31,839 nt of DNA from a virus, in the IMG/VR virus record IMGVR_UViG_3300009413_000040, positions 1-31,839 of that record; one strand, 5' to 3'. The stretch's first letter is position 1, and every line of letters starts with the position of its first letter. The position numbers and the translations under genes were made by a program. The notes beneath the pieces are model-generated. The model was not told the DNA's origin. It saw only the letters and a program-made list of their open reading frames with translations, and made no database searches. Shown piece by piece: positions 8,119 through 16,563 of this stretch.

Positions 8119-9240
8119 TTATTTTTGCTGTTCCAAAAATAAATTAACGTACCGACTGGCCTCAACCAAGGGATTGCCTCCGGAGGCCTGGTTATATATC
8201 GAATATATATCAAAAATTAGCTTTTCTCTCAAGCTCTTATTAAGGGATATCTCCTCTTCAAGTATCCTTATGTCAATGTATTTTCTGATCCAAAAAAAAT
8301 CGTCAAAGAGTATTTTATAATAACTTTCTTCGTCTATAGTTTCTCTTTTTATAACGCGGCTAATAGTCTTATCACATTCTTCAATGCGAGCAGGATATGT
8401 AAAATACAAATTTGAGGCTTCAGCTAAATCCGTTTGCCCAATTAAACTCTTATATGAAAACAGGAAGAAGTCTTTGAGATATTGTATGTCTAGCGATGCT
8501 GTCTTAATATAAAAAGAGTCAAAAAAGTTATCTTTTGTAATATTATACTTATTCATATAAACGTGCAAGTTTTCTGAGTTCAAATTCGCCACAAGACGCC
8601 ATGGGACGCGCCTATCAACTAAAAAACCGGCCTTCGCTGCACTATTAACGTAGTTACTAAACCAGACCTCTTTAATAAAATTTGCATTTTTTATAAAAAG
8701 ACTCTTTTGATCCGACAGCAACTCTATCATGAGCCCGCTTATACACGGATTTACAAAGCTTAAGTTAGACTTAATAAATTTTGTAAGCGTAATAGGTAGG
8801 TTTCTATCGTCATGCCTCAGGGTTTCAATGTAGTGGTCTATTAAATTTTCTACTCTTACTATTTTTCTCTCATCTTCAGTGCCAAACAACCCTCTAGCAT
8901 AAGACTTATGGGCTGTGTTTAAATAATTTTCGTATACCTTTCTAGCATCCGGCGCTGCCAGAGTCGCATCTGACGTAAACAAGCGGCTACCAACCGCCCC
9001 CTTGCCCTCTATTGGTCTAAAATTCATATCTTCTTGAAATTTAAAAAACGCGTCGTGTACAAAGTTAAAAACTTTAAATCGCTTATTTTTAAAAAATAAC
9101 ATTTTTTCATAGTCTGGTATAACGTATTCTCCGTTGTTATTAACCTTGCCATATTTGCTGTTTTCCGTCAGATCAATCGAATTACTAAAATCCGCTATAA
9201 TTTCGTATACGGAACTATCAATGGCATTTCTAATGGACAT
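8119..9240 (-). CDS. Conserved hypothetical, probable virion/tail protein
   Basis: A 373-aa soluble protein with many aromatic residues and no membrane segment or recognisable enzyme motif. A noticeable piece is AGFLVDRRVPWRLVANLNS (about 204-222), a type of motif I associate with structural proteins of large marine myoviruses, although I cannot name a family. It follows the 987-aa protein after 3 bases and is the last gene before the polymerase, so it sits at the structural/replication border. A GGAG lies about 9 bases upstream of the ATG at 9240. A baseplate or tail-completion role is inferred from position. Confidence 0.7.
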   Translation of the reverse strand: MSIRNAIDSSVYEIIADFSNSIDLTENSKYGKVNNNGEYVIPDYEKMLFFKNKRFKVFNFVHDAFFKFQEDMNFRPIEGKGAVGSRLFTSDATLAAPDARKVYENYLNTAHKSYARGLFGTEDERKIVRVENLIDHYIETLRHDDRNLPITLTKFIKSNLSFVNPCISGLMIELLSDQKSLFIKNANFIKEVWFSNYVNSAAKAGFLVDRRVPWRLVANLNSENLHVYMNKYNITKDNFFDSFYIKTASLDIQYLKDFFLFSYKSLIGQTDLAEASNLYFTYPARIEECDKTISRVIKRETIDEESYYKILFDDFFWIRKYIDIRILEEEISLNKSLREKLIFDIYSIYNQASGGNPLVEASRYVNLFLEQQK

Positions 9241-9243
9241 TAT

Positions 9244-12207
9244 TTATTCTCCAATTTCCGTCGCTACCGATAGCCTGGCCAAGCCCTGGATATGAGGGTT
9301 ATACTGCCAAATGCCTGCTATCTTTGTTATATATTCCGATGTAGTTATTTCGCCACGAATATCCATGGCAATATAATAACCGCCTATGCCAATTTGATCC
9401 ATTTTTCTATACGAATTCAACCCCAGGTAGTTACCATCAATATAAAATAGTTGGCCCTTGTCAATTAAGTTATTCCCATACAAGGTCAGTTGCACATTGT
9501 ATGGATTCCAAAGAACGAATGTGCTCGCTCCAGATGTCACCGCCGAGATCCTTGCATCTCTTAGTTTCGGATCGTCAATTTTTGAAAAATCCGCCGAGAT
9601 TAAAAGCCCCCGATCTAATCCGACCCTAAAATGAGGTATGCCATTTTCTTCATTCGACTTCTGCGTTCCATCTAGCTTTTCAAACTCGTAAAAGTCTACA
9701 TAGTATAAAAGAAAGCTCCCTATATCATCCGGCCTATCTCTTCTTTTTCTAGACAACATAAACTGGTCGCCCATATCATCGCCAACCAATTTGCTGCTCA
9801 TATAATACTTATCCGGGCCCGAAGCTCCAGCACCCGTTCCGTTAAGCTCGCTTAAGATATCACCAGCGGCGCTTGTATCAAATAAGACCTCCTGGTCTGA
9901 ACCGAGCTTAAAGAGCCTAGCCTCTTCTCCGGATAGAAACTTTTTATGGCCATTCTTTTTTCCAATAAAATTTCTACGTCTTGGTATTATTCTCCTAGGA
10001 ACAATTGCGCTCGTTAAATTGTCCTTGTTAATATTGTCCCTGTCAAAGTCCATTAACGGTTCAACGTACTTTTCAAAAATTGCGTCTATAAGCTCCTGGG
10101 CCGATATTTTTTTACGCTCTGTTCGAATCATATAGTTTACTAGAAATGCTCTGAAAGAGTCCATTTCAATAGGCAAATCAGCCAGGTTAAAGCTCTCTAT
10201 GACTTTGCCACCTCTCGTTCTAATCCTAGCCGTTCCTAAAACAGGAAAAACCCGCTCTGACACAATGCTTTCATCAAACGAAAACAAGCAATCTACTATA
10301 TCTCCTAGCTTAGTAAAAAATATCGGAAAATACTGCGAGTCCGGAGAGTCTCCCGCATGTTGCTCCGTCCACACCTCAAGTTCTTCCTCGGTCTCGAAAC
10401 CCCCCAGTCCGGTCGTCGGGTCGGAGGCGACAACAAGACTCTTCGGATCGCCGTCTAAAACAATCGCCGCAGGAGAGGTTATCGGAAGAGAATCCCTTGG
10501 TGACAGGCTAGCCGCATTATCAATATCGGTCTGTGCGCTGTTTAATACCGCGTTTATAAAATTTTCTTTATTAAAATCAACAGATGACAAAATAGATGGC
10601 CCAAGATAGAGAGAGTTAACATGCTTAAATTTTAAGCTCTCCATGCTTACTGCCATTTTTTCAAAAAATTCTTCAGTTCCATAAACTTTTTCAGCAAAAG
10701 CGCCATCGTATTTGAACTGGGCAGTACTTGCCATATCACCAATACCACCGATAATAGACGGTGTATAGCTAAAGGCGTTAACCTGTACATACCCCAAATG
10801 AGGGCGAATACCAAAAAATAAATAATTTACAAACAACTTCTTTGCCGTAGTATCCAAGACGGCATTAATGTGTTCTATCGCAGCGGAAAGGCCATCTTTT
10901 TGTAGAGTGCTATTTGAGCCGAATAACATATCATGCAAAAACACCACCAAAATCGCCTGTATCTGATTTTGTTTTGCCTGTCTCCTGATTTCCTTAGAGA
11001 GAGGACTCTTGATATTGATTGTGACTACTTCCTCATTCATACCCCTAAGAACACGAACTGGGATGTCTGTATTAATTATATTACCATCCAATAGATTCGC
11101 GAGCCTATCATCAATTTGTTTCGCGATTATCGTCTTATACGTTCCCTGCTTATAAGTGTCATTCAAGATCCTCACGACATCTTTTTTATCCGATGCCGAC
11201 ATTCGATCTTGTTCATGGGCGACTTCAAGACTTTTAATCGCATCGCCTTCAACTATTTCTAAGTATCTAACAATTTTAGAGACAGTCTCTGCAAAAAGAA
11301 ACAGCTTATCAACCGCCACCGGACGATCAGAGGATTCAAACCTGCTAAAAATATCCCCACGCACCTCTTTAAAAACACTCAATCTTTCAAGTGAAAATAC
11401 ATTATTGCTGGGCCGCCCCATGATGCCTTCCCTGGCTGCCTGGTATACAACAGAGACTCTTACCGACCCGTCATGATCAAAGTTGATGGTGTGGTCTACA
11501 ATGTACAAGTCGAACACCTCTTTCATACCAAGAAAGATGCTTTTTTCCTCTCTCGTTAGAAGCACTTCGGTTGGGTCATCCGGTTCCGACCACCCAACCT
11601 CAATCTTGAGCGTTTTTTCCTCAATGTGCTGCTTATCGCTCGCTATCGTTTGAAACGGAAACGTAATGAGTTCCGTCAGATCACTATTCAAGAAAGAATA
11701 CAGATTGTCAAAAGCTAAATCGATCGTCAGTGTGATATCTTGATCGGAGGGTCTCTCGTTACGAATAACGTATGTTATTCTTTCGACCCCACCCGCGCCT
11801 ACATCACTTGCAGCGTCGTTCGTGACCAACGTTGCACTATAGGGATCAAAGTCCTCTACTTCATACGCAGTCTTCATAAGAATCTGCTTTTCTTCTCTTT
11901 TTCCTACGGGAGATACGGATCCAATCGCTTTTTTTGTTCCGATCTTATAAAGCCTTATATACGGCATTAAAATAGCCAGTTGTTCATTTCTAAACGAAGT
12001 AAATATACTTCGATCCTTGTTCTTTGTTACAAGAAACTCGCTTTTGAAATTTCGGGGCTCACTCGGATTTAATAATCCAATATATTTATAAGGAACAACC
12101 CTATACCCTGGTTCGTTCAAAAGCTCAGGCATAACTTCCAGTAAGATATCCTGAAATCTTTCAGTGCCCTTCCTAAAAGCACTTACACTTATATTCCTCT
12201 CAGCCAT
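9244..12207 (-). CDS. Large baseplate-associated protein, unassigned
   Basis: A 987-aa protein downstream of the tube cap and LysM wedge genes, where baseplate hub or wedge components are expected. The N-terminal part (about 1-270) looks beta-rich, with LVTNDAASDVGAGGVERITY followed by a segment describing strand-rich folds. The middle (about 270-480) is more helical and charged. The C-terminal 250 residues are again beta-rich and end with an IWQYNPHIQGLARLS segment. I see no lysozyme, protease or Walker motif. Candidate roles are a hub or an inner baseplate ring protein, but no T4 gene can be named. The ATG at 12207 is 3 bases after the preceding stop and has a weak ribosome binding site. 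Confidence 0.75.
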   Translation of the reverse strand: MAERNISVSAFRKGTERFQDILLEVMPELLNEPGYRVVPYKYIGLLNPSEPRNFKSEFLVTKNKDRSIFTSFRNEQLAILMPYIRLYKIGTKKAIGSVSPVGKREEKQILMKTAYEVEDFDPYSATLVTNDAASDVGAGGVERITYVIRNERPSDQDITLTIDLAFDNLYSFLNSDLTELITFPFQTIASDKQHIEEKTLKIEVGWSEPDDPTEVLLTREEKSIFLGMKEVFDLYIVDHTINFDHDGSVRVSVVYQAAREGIMGRPSNNVFSLERLSVFKEVRGDIFSRFESSDRPVAVDKLFLFAETVSKIVRYLEIVEGDAIKSLEVAHEQDRMSASDKKDVVRILNDTYKQGTYKTIIAKQIDDRLANLLDGNIINTDIPVRVLRGMNEEVVTINIKSPLSKEIRRQAKQNQIQAILVVFLHDMLFGSNSTLQKDGLSAAIEHINAVLDTTAKKLFVNYLFFGIRPHLGYVQVNAFSYTPSIIGGIGDMASTAQFKYDGAFAEKVYGTEEFFEKMAVSMESLKFKHVNSLYLGPSILSSVDFNKENFINAVLNSAQTDIDNAASLSPRDSLPITSPAAIVLDGDPKSLVVASDPTTGLGGFETEEELEVWTEQHAGDSPDSQYFPIFFTKLGDIVDCLFSFDESIVSERVFPVLGTARIRTRGGKVIESFNLADLPIEMDSFRAFLVNYMIRTERKKISAQELIDAIFEKYVEPLMDFDRDNINKDNLTSAIVPRRIIPRRRNFIGKKNGHKKFLSGEEARLFKLGSDQEVLFDTSAAGDILSELNGTGAGASGPDKYYMSSKLVGDDMGDQFMLSRKRRDRPDDIGSFLLYYVDFYEFEKLDGTQKSNEENGIPHFRVGLDRGLLISADFSKIDDPKLRDARISAVTSGASTFVLWNPYNVQLTLYGNNLIDKGQLFYIDGNYLGLNSYRKMDQIGIGGYYIAMDIRGEITTSEYITKIAGIWQYNPHIQGLARLSVATEIGE

Positions 12208-12210
12208 GGA

Positions 12211-12546
12211 CTAAACTCCAAAAATAGCAAGAATTTCTTCTAATGGATTAGGGATAAAGATAGTCTCTCCAATCTTAATCTCGTGTTCCGAAGACTTCTT
12301 ATTAAAGAATGCAATTATCCACCATAATTCGGGAAAGCCATAAGATTGATTTGCCACATTATAGAGCTTGTCACCTACTTTCCAAACATAAGGTGTTAAT
12401 TGTAATCTCTCCATCTGTTTTTCGTCAGGGTAGTTTAAATCAGGCGTTGTGAAATGCCGAATGTATTTAACATCCCTCTTGTCAAAAAAGCTTTGGTACT
12501 CGCTTCTTTTATTTACGACGATATCTCTGTTTTTATACCTATCCAT
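12211..12546 (-). CDS. 53: LysM-domain baseplate wedge protein, gp53-like
   Basis: A 111-aa protein whose C-terminal half is a clear LysM-type domain: YVWKVGDKLYNVANQSYGF, then WWIIAFFNKKSS and GETIFIPNP. Myovirus baseplates contain LysM proteins of this kind (T4 gp53, 196 aa, in the wedge, and P2 gpX). The N-terminal 50 residues are polar, with YQSFFDKRDVKYIRHF. It lies between the tube cap protein and the large baseplate protein, and its ATG overlaps the preceding stop by one base. The gp53 assignment rests on domain and context; a hub LysM protein is the alternative. Confidence 0.8.
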   Translation of the reverse strand: MDRYKNRDIVVNKRSEYQSFFDKRDVKYIRHFTTPDLNYPDEKQMERLQLTPYVWKVGDKLYNVANQSYGFPELWWIIAFFNKKSSEHEIKIGETIFIPNPLEEILAIFGV

Positions 12547-13397
12547 TATTTAAGAATATCCTTTGTAAGCCTCGCATCTACCGCATCAATAATTGTTGCG
12601 CTCAGTTCTTTATCCATTGAAATAGAAGCAATCTGTTCATTCGGATCCACGGCGAAACCAGAAACGCCATTGAGAACGCCCCCTCCGTGTGGGAACGTCT
12701 GAACATTCTTGTCTGGCGTATCTTGATGCCATCCCGGCGTATGCGTGTGTAACACCGTAAACGTTCCGGCTAGGGCAACAGATTTCGGATAAATGTTGAC
12801 CCCTTTATACTTGGAGTTTGTTAACGATCCCTCGGTTTCTCCACTTGCGTCCCTGGTCTTTATTCCTTTTCTAACAACCTTAAACGCCCCCATGCTAAAG
12901 TCCGGTGTATACGATAGTCCGCTTAAAAATCCGTATAAATACCCGGCGTCAACTTGATTCTGAATTAAATTACCAAACTTGATTCCTATTACAGGTCCCG
13001 CCGTAATCGCTTTCCCCTCACTAAATTCTCCCTCAAACTCATATCTCGGATAAAGCATGGAAAGTAACAAGTCAATTTTAGCATGATTGATCTCCGCATG
13101 TTTAAGACCATGAGCAGGAACATTCCACCCCAGGGTAAATATTCTCGTTGTGCTTCTAAAGTTAACAATAGGGTCCATTCTACCATAAACACTTTGTGAA
13201 CGCCAGTCCGAAGTGAATGTTTCTGAGAAGCCCTGAAGATACGCCGAAAAGGCCACTTCCCTGCCTGTCGGTACATGAAAGAATTCAAGCTTTAAAAGAT
13301 GATCTTCAACTATATTCCTCTCACCAAAATTGGCAGCCTTAGGCGTTTTGGTAGTTAACTTATTTAGCTTTTTTACATTTTCATTTACTTCAGGCAT
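12546..13397 (-). CDS. Baseplate tail-tube cap/initiator protein (gp48/gp54-like)
   Basis: A 283-aa protein encoded directly after the tape measure gene. The segment FTSDWRSQSVYGRMDPIVNF followed by RSTTRIFTLGWNVPA (about 62-95) is the sort of motif seen in tube-like baseplate proteins that nucleate the tail tube. The fold would be a tube-protein-like beta barrel. T4 has two such proteins, gp48 and gp54, and I cannot tell which this matches; only one candidate is in the window. The ATG at 13397 follows the tape measure stop by 11 bases. It is expected to sit at the junction of tube and baseplate hub. Confidence 0.72.
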   Translation of the reverse strand: MPEVNENVKKLNKLTTKTPKAANFGERNIVEDHLLKLEFFHVPTGREVAFSAYLQGFSETFTSDWRSQSVYGRMDPIVNFRSTTRIFTLGWNVPAHGLKHAEINHAKIDLLLSMLYPRYEFEGEFSEGKAITAGPVIGIKFGNLIQNQVDAGYLYGFLSGLSYTPDFSMGAFKVVRKGIKTRDASGETEGSLTNSKYKGVNIYPKSVALAGTFTVLHTHTPGWHQDTPDKNVQTFPHGGGVLNGVSGFAVDPNEQIASISMDKELSATIIDAVDARLTKDILK

Positions 13398-13408
13398 TCT
13401 AATCGTTC

Positions 13409-15907
13409 CTAGGCTTTACTAAGTGCCTTTGCTACGTGACTTGCTACCACTGGTGTTATCTGTTCTGCCAAGATCGAAGCCACTCTCTGGCCATTTAATA
13501 TAGCCTCAATTTGGATTGGAGGTATCGCCAGGTTCGTAAGTTGGACACCTCCTTGTGGTGCTCCAATGGGGGATATTTTTGACTGCGCTATTTCTGCATG
13601 TCTGGCCGCCTGAGCAAAAAAGCCAGCCATGGCAGCAGGCTTATCAACATCCAAACTTTTAAGCTCAGAAATAACGCCCTTTAACTTCATAATGTTGTCC
13701 GCATTGAAATTAAAATTAATTCCGCCAATGGCAGAGAACTGAGCTAATAAGCCCCCCATTTCCCTAAGGGGCCCTACTTTAATGTTATTAATGCTAGACT
13801 GCAACCCGGAAAGGTTACTGCTCAACTGGCTAACCAAGGAAACCTTGCTTTCATCCATAGCATTCACCGCCATAGACAACTGGGCCACATCTTGGCTTCC
13901 CTTGAACGTTATCTCTTCTGGAACGCCGCGTATTGCGCTAACCAGCTTCCCTATACCAAAGGCGGCAACGCCAACCCCGGCAGACACAGCAGCTATTTTA
14001 ATCGCAAGACCACTCATCGCCGTTGACGCAGCGGCAGCGGGCCTGGGCATCATCACTAAGGTGTCAACATATCTGGTCCCCATAGACGCTGCGGCCCCGG
14101 TGTTACTTGCCAGGCCTCCAAACGTGCCGGTAAGCTTCGTTAAAACACCCCCGGCTGCCCCTGCTCCTCCGGAGAGCCCCCTAAACATGCCAATCAGGCT
14201 ACCTACACCAAGAATCATTTTTCCAATATACATACCACCGGCCAAAGTAGCCATTACGGAGGCTAAATTCCACGAAGAACCAGTCGCTTTTATGATGCTA
14301 TCATTTAATTCTAAAATCCAGCTTAAGAACCGCCCAGTCGCACTAGCCACTCTTGTAATTTGTTCTCCATATTGGTTAAATATAGCGGTAAGCTGCTCCA
14401 TAATGCTTACCGTTAGCGCTGCCTTCTTGCGGGCCGCGTCTTCTGTCTCAGCTTGATGTTGTTTATATGCCGTATACTGCCTAGTCGTCATATTGAAGAT
14501 ACGCTGTGCCGTATCTAAATCTCTAATCCCCGCTGCTGTCTGGATTGCAAGTTGCATATGCTTATTAAGCTGATTGAACTGTAGCCCTGACGCCTTCATC
14601 GATTGAATGATATGTTCGACTCTCTCGCCTTCCGTTGCATTTAACATTCTAACACTGTTCAAATACGGGCCGCCCAAAAGGGCATTTAAGCGTCCAACGT
14701 GACGAGCCGCAGTATCAAACGTATCATACCTAGACGCAATCTGCATCAAATCACCAATTGAAATGCGTAGGGATTGGGCCTGCTTGGCCATCTGAGCAAA
14801 CATCCCCCTCGCAGACTGCCCGTATCGAACAAGAACAGGCATGGCACGGTTAAATTCGTCTACAAGGGCTCCAGCGGGCATCCCAAGCTGTTCTGCTAGG
14901 CCACGAAGCTCAAGAAGGTATGCTTTGGACTGGGCAACAGTATTTCCAAGTGTTCCCATGAGATAATCTTGCGCCCTGGCTGCCTGCTGTGTCGAGATTC
15001 CTAGTTTAGCCAATACAGCGTTGAACTCGGCCAACTCCATTCTAGAGCTTTTGGTTAAAAGTCCAAAACTTCTAAAGTTGTTTAATAGTGCCGATATAGA
15101 GCCCGTAACTTGTCCCATGGTCATCGCAACTTGTCCGTTATTTCTCCAGACGCGTTCGATTTCCATATTATACATTCCAACTAGGCCTGTGCTCTGCTGA
15201 AACTGCGAGATAACATTGCTATATTCCATTGCCATTTTCATGGTTGAGAATATTATTTTATCTAAGACAGAACCCAGCATATTTGCAGGATTGAGCACCC
15301 TGCTGGTGATCGTCCTGCCAAAAGCCGACACACTCTGCGTTAATGCAGATATTCCTCGACCTCCTTGTGTAGAAGCGGTTAATATGTTTCCTAGGAATTT
15401 TTGTGAATGGTCCGTAATTCCCGCAAATCGCCGTAGTAGCGAGTCAGCAGCGCCGACTGCTTGCGTTTGGGCACCCACAATGGCATTTTCCACCGCTAAG
15501 CGCCTCTCGGCATTCATGAGGCGTTGGCGTTCAAGGGAGACACTCTGCTTTACCGCTGTCAGGTCCTCCTTTGAAAGGCGGACACCGTTTTCATGCATAT
15601 TGAGCTTTTTTAGCTCTTGAGCCAAGGCTTCTCGTGCATTGTCCACTTCCTTCTGTGAGACCGAGAGTTGTTCTTGGCTAATCGAAACTCTGCTATATAA
15701 CTTATTATTAATCTCTTCGCTAAGATGATTAACTTGGTTCATCGCATCCGCAAGATAGTTTGCGTCAATCTTAGCTTTTTCGAGATCAAAGTCTCCCGTT
15801 ATATCTACATTAACGCCAGATCCCGCTGCGGCTGCACGCTTAAAGCCAGACTCAATCGCGGATATAATAGAAGTTTGAAGCTGTCTTAGGTCTTGTCCAT
15901 TGGCCAT
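13409..15907 (-). CDS. Tail tape measure protein
   Basis: Sets tail length and occupies the tube lumen. The 832-aa protein is long, Ala/Gly/Ser-rich and mostly helical. A coiled-coil-like charged region spans about 60-150 and long amphipathic helices about 160-520. A hydrophobic Gly-rich stretch (ATLAGGMYIGKMILGVGSLI plus GAGAAGG, about 545-590) is typical of tape measures, and there are further hydrophobic Ala segments to about 660. At about 1.5 angstrom per residue it predicts a tail near 125 nm, longer than T4 (gp29 is 590 aa). The ATG at 15907 has GAGGAG about 8 bases upstream. It follows the putative chaperone pair and the 103-aa gene, the usual order. Confidence 0.88.
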   Translation of the reverse strand: MANGQDLRQLQTSIISAIESGFKRAAAAGSGVNVDITGDFDLEKAKIDANYLADAMNQVNHLSEEINNKLYSRVSISQEQLSVSQKEVDNAREALAQELKKLNMHENGVRLSKEDLTAVKQSVSLERQRLMNAERRLAVENAIVGAQTQAVGAADSLLRRFAGITDHSQKFLGNILTASTQGGRGISALTQSVSAFGRTITSRVLNPANMLGSVLDKIIFSTMKMAMEYSNVISQFQQSTGLVGMYNMEIERVWRNNGQVAMTMGQVTGSISALLNNFRSFGLLTKSSRMELAEFNAVLAKLGISTQQAARAQDYLMGTLGNTVAQSKAYLLELRGLAEQLGMPAGALVDEFNRAMPVLVRYGQSARGMFAQMAKQAQSLRISIGDLMQIASRYDTFDTAARHVGRLNALLGGPYLNSVRMLNATEGERVEHIIQSMKASGLQFNQLNKHMQLAIQTAAGIRDLDTAQRIFNMTTRQYTAYKQHQAETEDAARKKAALTVSIMEQLTAIFNQYGEQITRVASATGRFLSWILELNDSIIKATGSSWNLASVMATLAGGMYIGKMILGVGSLIGMFRGLSGGAGAAGGVLTKLTGTFGGLASNTGAAASMGTRYVDTLVMMPRPAAAASTAMSGLAIKIAAVSAGVGVAAFGIGKLVSAIRGVPEEITFKGSQDVAQLSMAVNAMDESKVSLVSQLSSNLSGLQSSINNIKVGPLREMGGLLAQFSAIGGINFNFNADNIMKLKGVISELKSLDVDKPAAMAGFFAQAARHAEIAQSKISPIGAPQGGVQLTNLAIPPIQIEAILNGQRVASILAEQITPVVASHVAKALSKA

Positions 15908-15918
15908 TCAAATGCTCC

Positions 15919-16230
15919 TCACTTAATAGGCCATCTGATGCCTGTCTCGCCTTCAAATTTCTTTATCGCATCCATGAGGTTTAATTTATTTTGAAAGGTA
16001 CGAGGGTCGTTAAGTCCAAACTTTGCTGCTGCGTCTAGATACCTTCTTTCACCCCCTAGGGCACCTAGAAATGAGTCAACTTCGGCCCTCGTACCAGTAA
16101 CATCAAACTTGCCGACACCTGCACCTTTTAGGACCCATTCAAGCCATCCGCCAAACATAGCAAGCCAGGACTCATCGAGCCGACCCGTTCTGTTGACCCC
16201 TAGATAGATTTTATGAGTCGCTATGTCCAA
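15919..16230 (-). CDS. Small protein between tail chaperone pair and tape measure
   Basis: A 103-aa protein that I do not recognise. It has a Trp/Gly-rich start (SWLAMFGGWLEWVLKGAG, about 21-38) and a helical C-terminal half ending ETGIRWPIK. It starts with TTG at 16230, supported by AAGGAG six bases upstream and by the absence of a nearby in-frame ATG. It lies 11 bases before the tape measure gene. Position suggests a tail assembly or tape-measure-associated role, which is inference only. Confidence 0.75.
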   Translation of the reverse strand: MDIATHKIYLGVNRTGRLDESWLAMFGGWLEWVLKGAGVGKFDVTGTRAEVDSFLGALGGERRYLDAAAKFGLNDPRTFQNKLNLMDAIKKFEGETGIRWPIK

Positions 16231-16287
16231 AGTGTGCTCCTTACACCGGTCTATAAATAATTAGTAAGAAACACAAAATAGCTCTAG

Positions 16288-16563
16288 CTATTCAAGTGTT
16301 ACTTTTTCGGATCCAGATGCCTTCTCGTACTCTTTTTGCTCATCTTTCTTGCGCTCAACAAGCTGCTTGTAGTACCAGTTTCTTAGTCCAACAGGCAGAG
16401 AATACGCCTCGATAAAGCTCCACCCACCATAATATTTCATCTGGTCTATCTGAGTGTGCATGTCAACGCCATACTCAAGAGCGTATTCCTCCGGGAAGAA
16501 TAAGTCGCTCCTAAGGCTAATCTTGACAATCTCGTTGAGCCACTCAATTAGCTCCTTGGGTAT
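16288..16563 (-). CDS. -1 frame extension of the gp26-like protein (tail assembly chaperone second part)
   Basis: This open frame begins inside the 3' end of the gp26-like gene and runs to a TAG at 16288. The protein-like part starts IPKELIEWLNEIVKIS and ends EKASGSEKVTLE. It has no credible start of its own: upstream there are only TTG codons at 16620 and 16611 with no ribosome binding site, and after the overlap the first in-frame ATG is at 16461. It is exactly the -1 frame relative to the upstream gene and is joined to it at a T-TTT-TTA heptamer. Slippage there would add 91 residues after L282, giving a 373-aa fusion. The layout matches the G/GT and E/E' tail chaperones of lambda- and P2/Mu-type phages. 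Confidence 0.75.
   Translation of the reverse strand: MPKELIEWLNEIVKISLRSDLFFPEEYALEYGVDMHTQIDQMKYYGGWSFIEAYSLPVGLRNWYYKQLVERKKDEQKEYEKASGSEKVTLE

Noticed and set aside
10199-10609. Plus-strand open frame opposite the 987-aa protein gene
   Set aside because: Contained in a well-supported minus-strand gene and lacks a ribosome binding site; composition is antisense-like.
12083-12090. Perfect TATAAATA on the minus strand inside the 987-aa gene
   Set aside because: About 40 codons into the gene, with no downstream start nearby; treated as chance.
13782-14456. Plus-strand open frame of 224 codons opposite the tape measure gene
   Set aside because: Antisense of an Ala/Gly-rich coding sequence; no start signal and no protein-like features.
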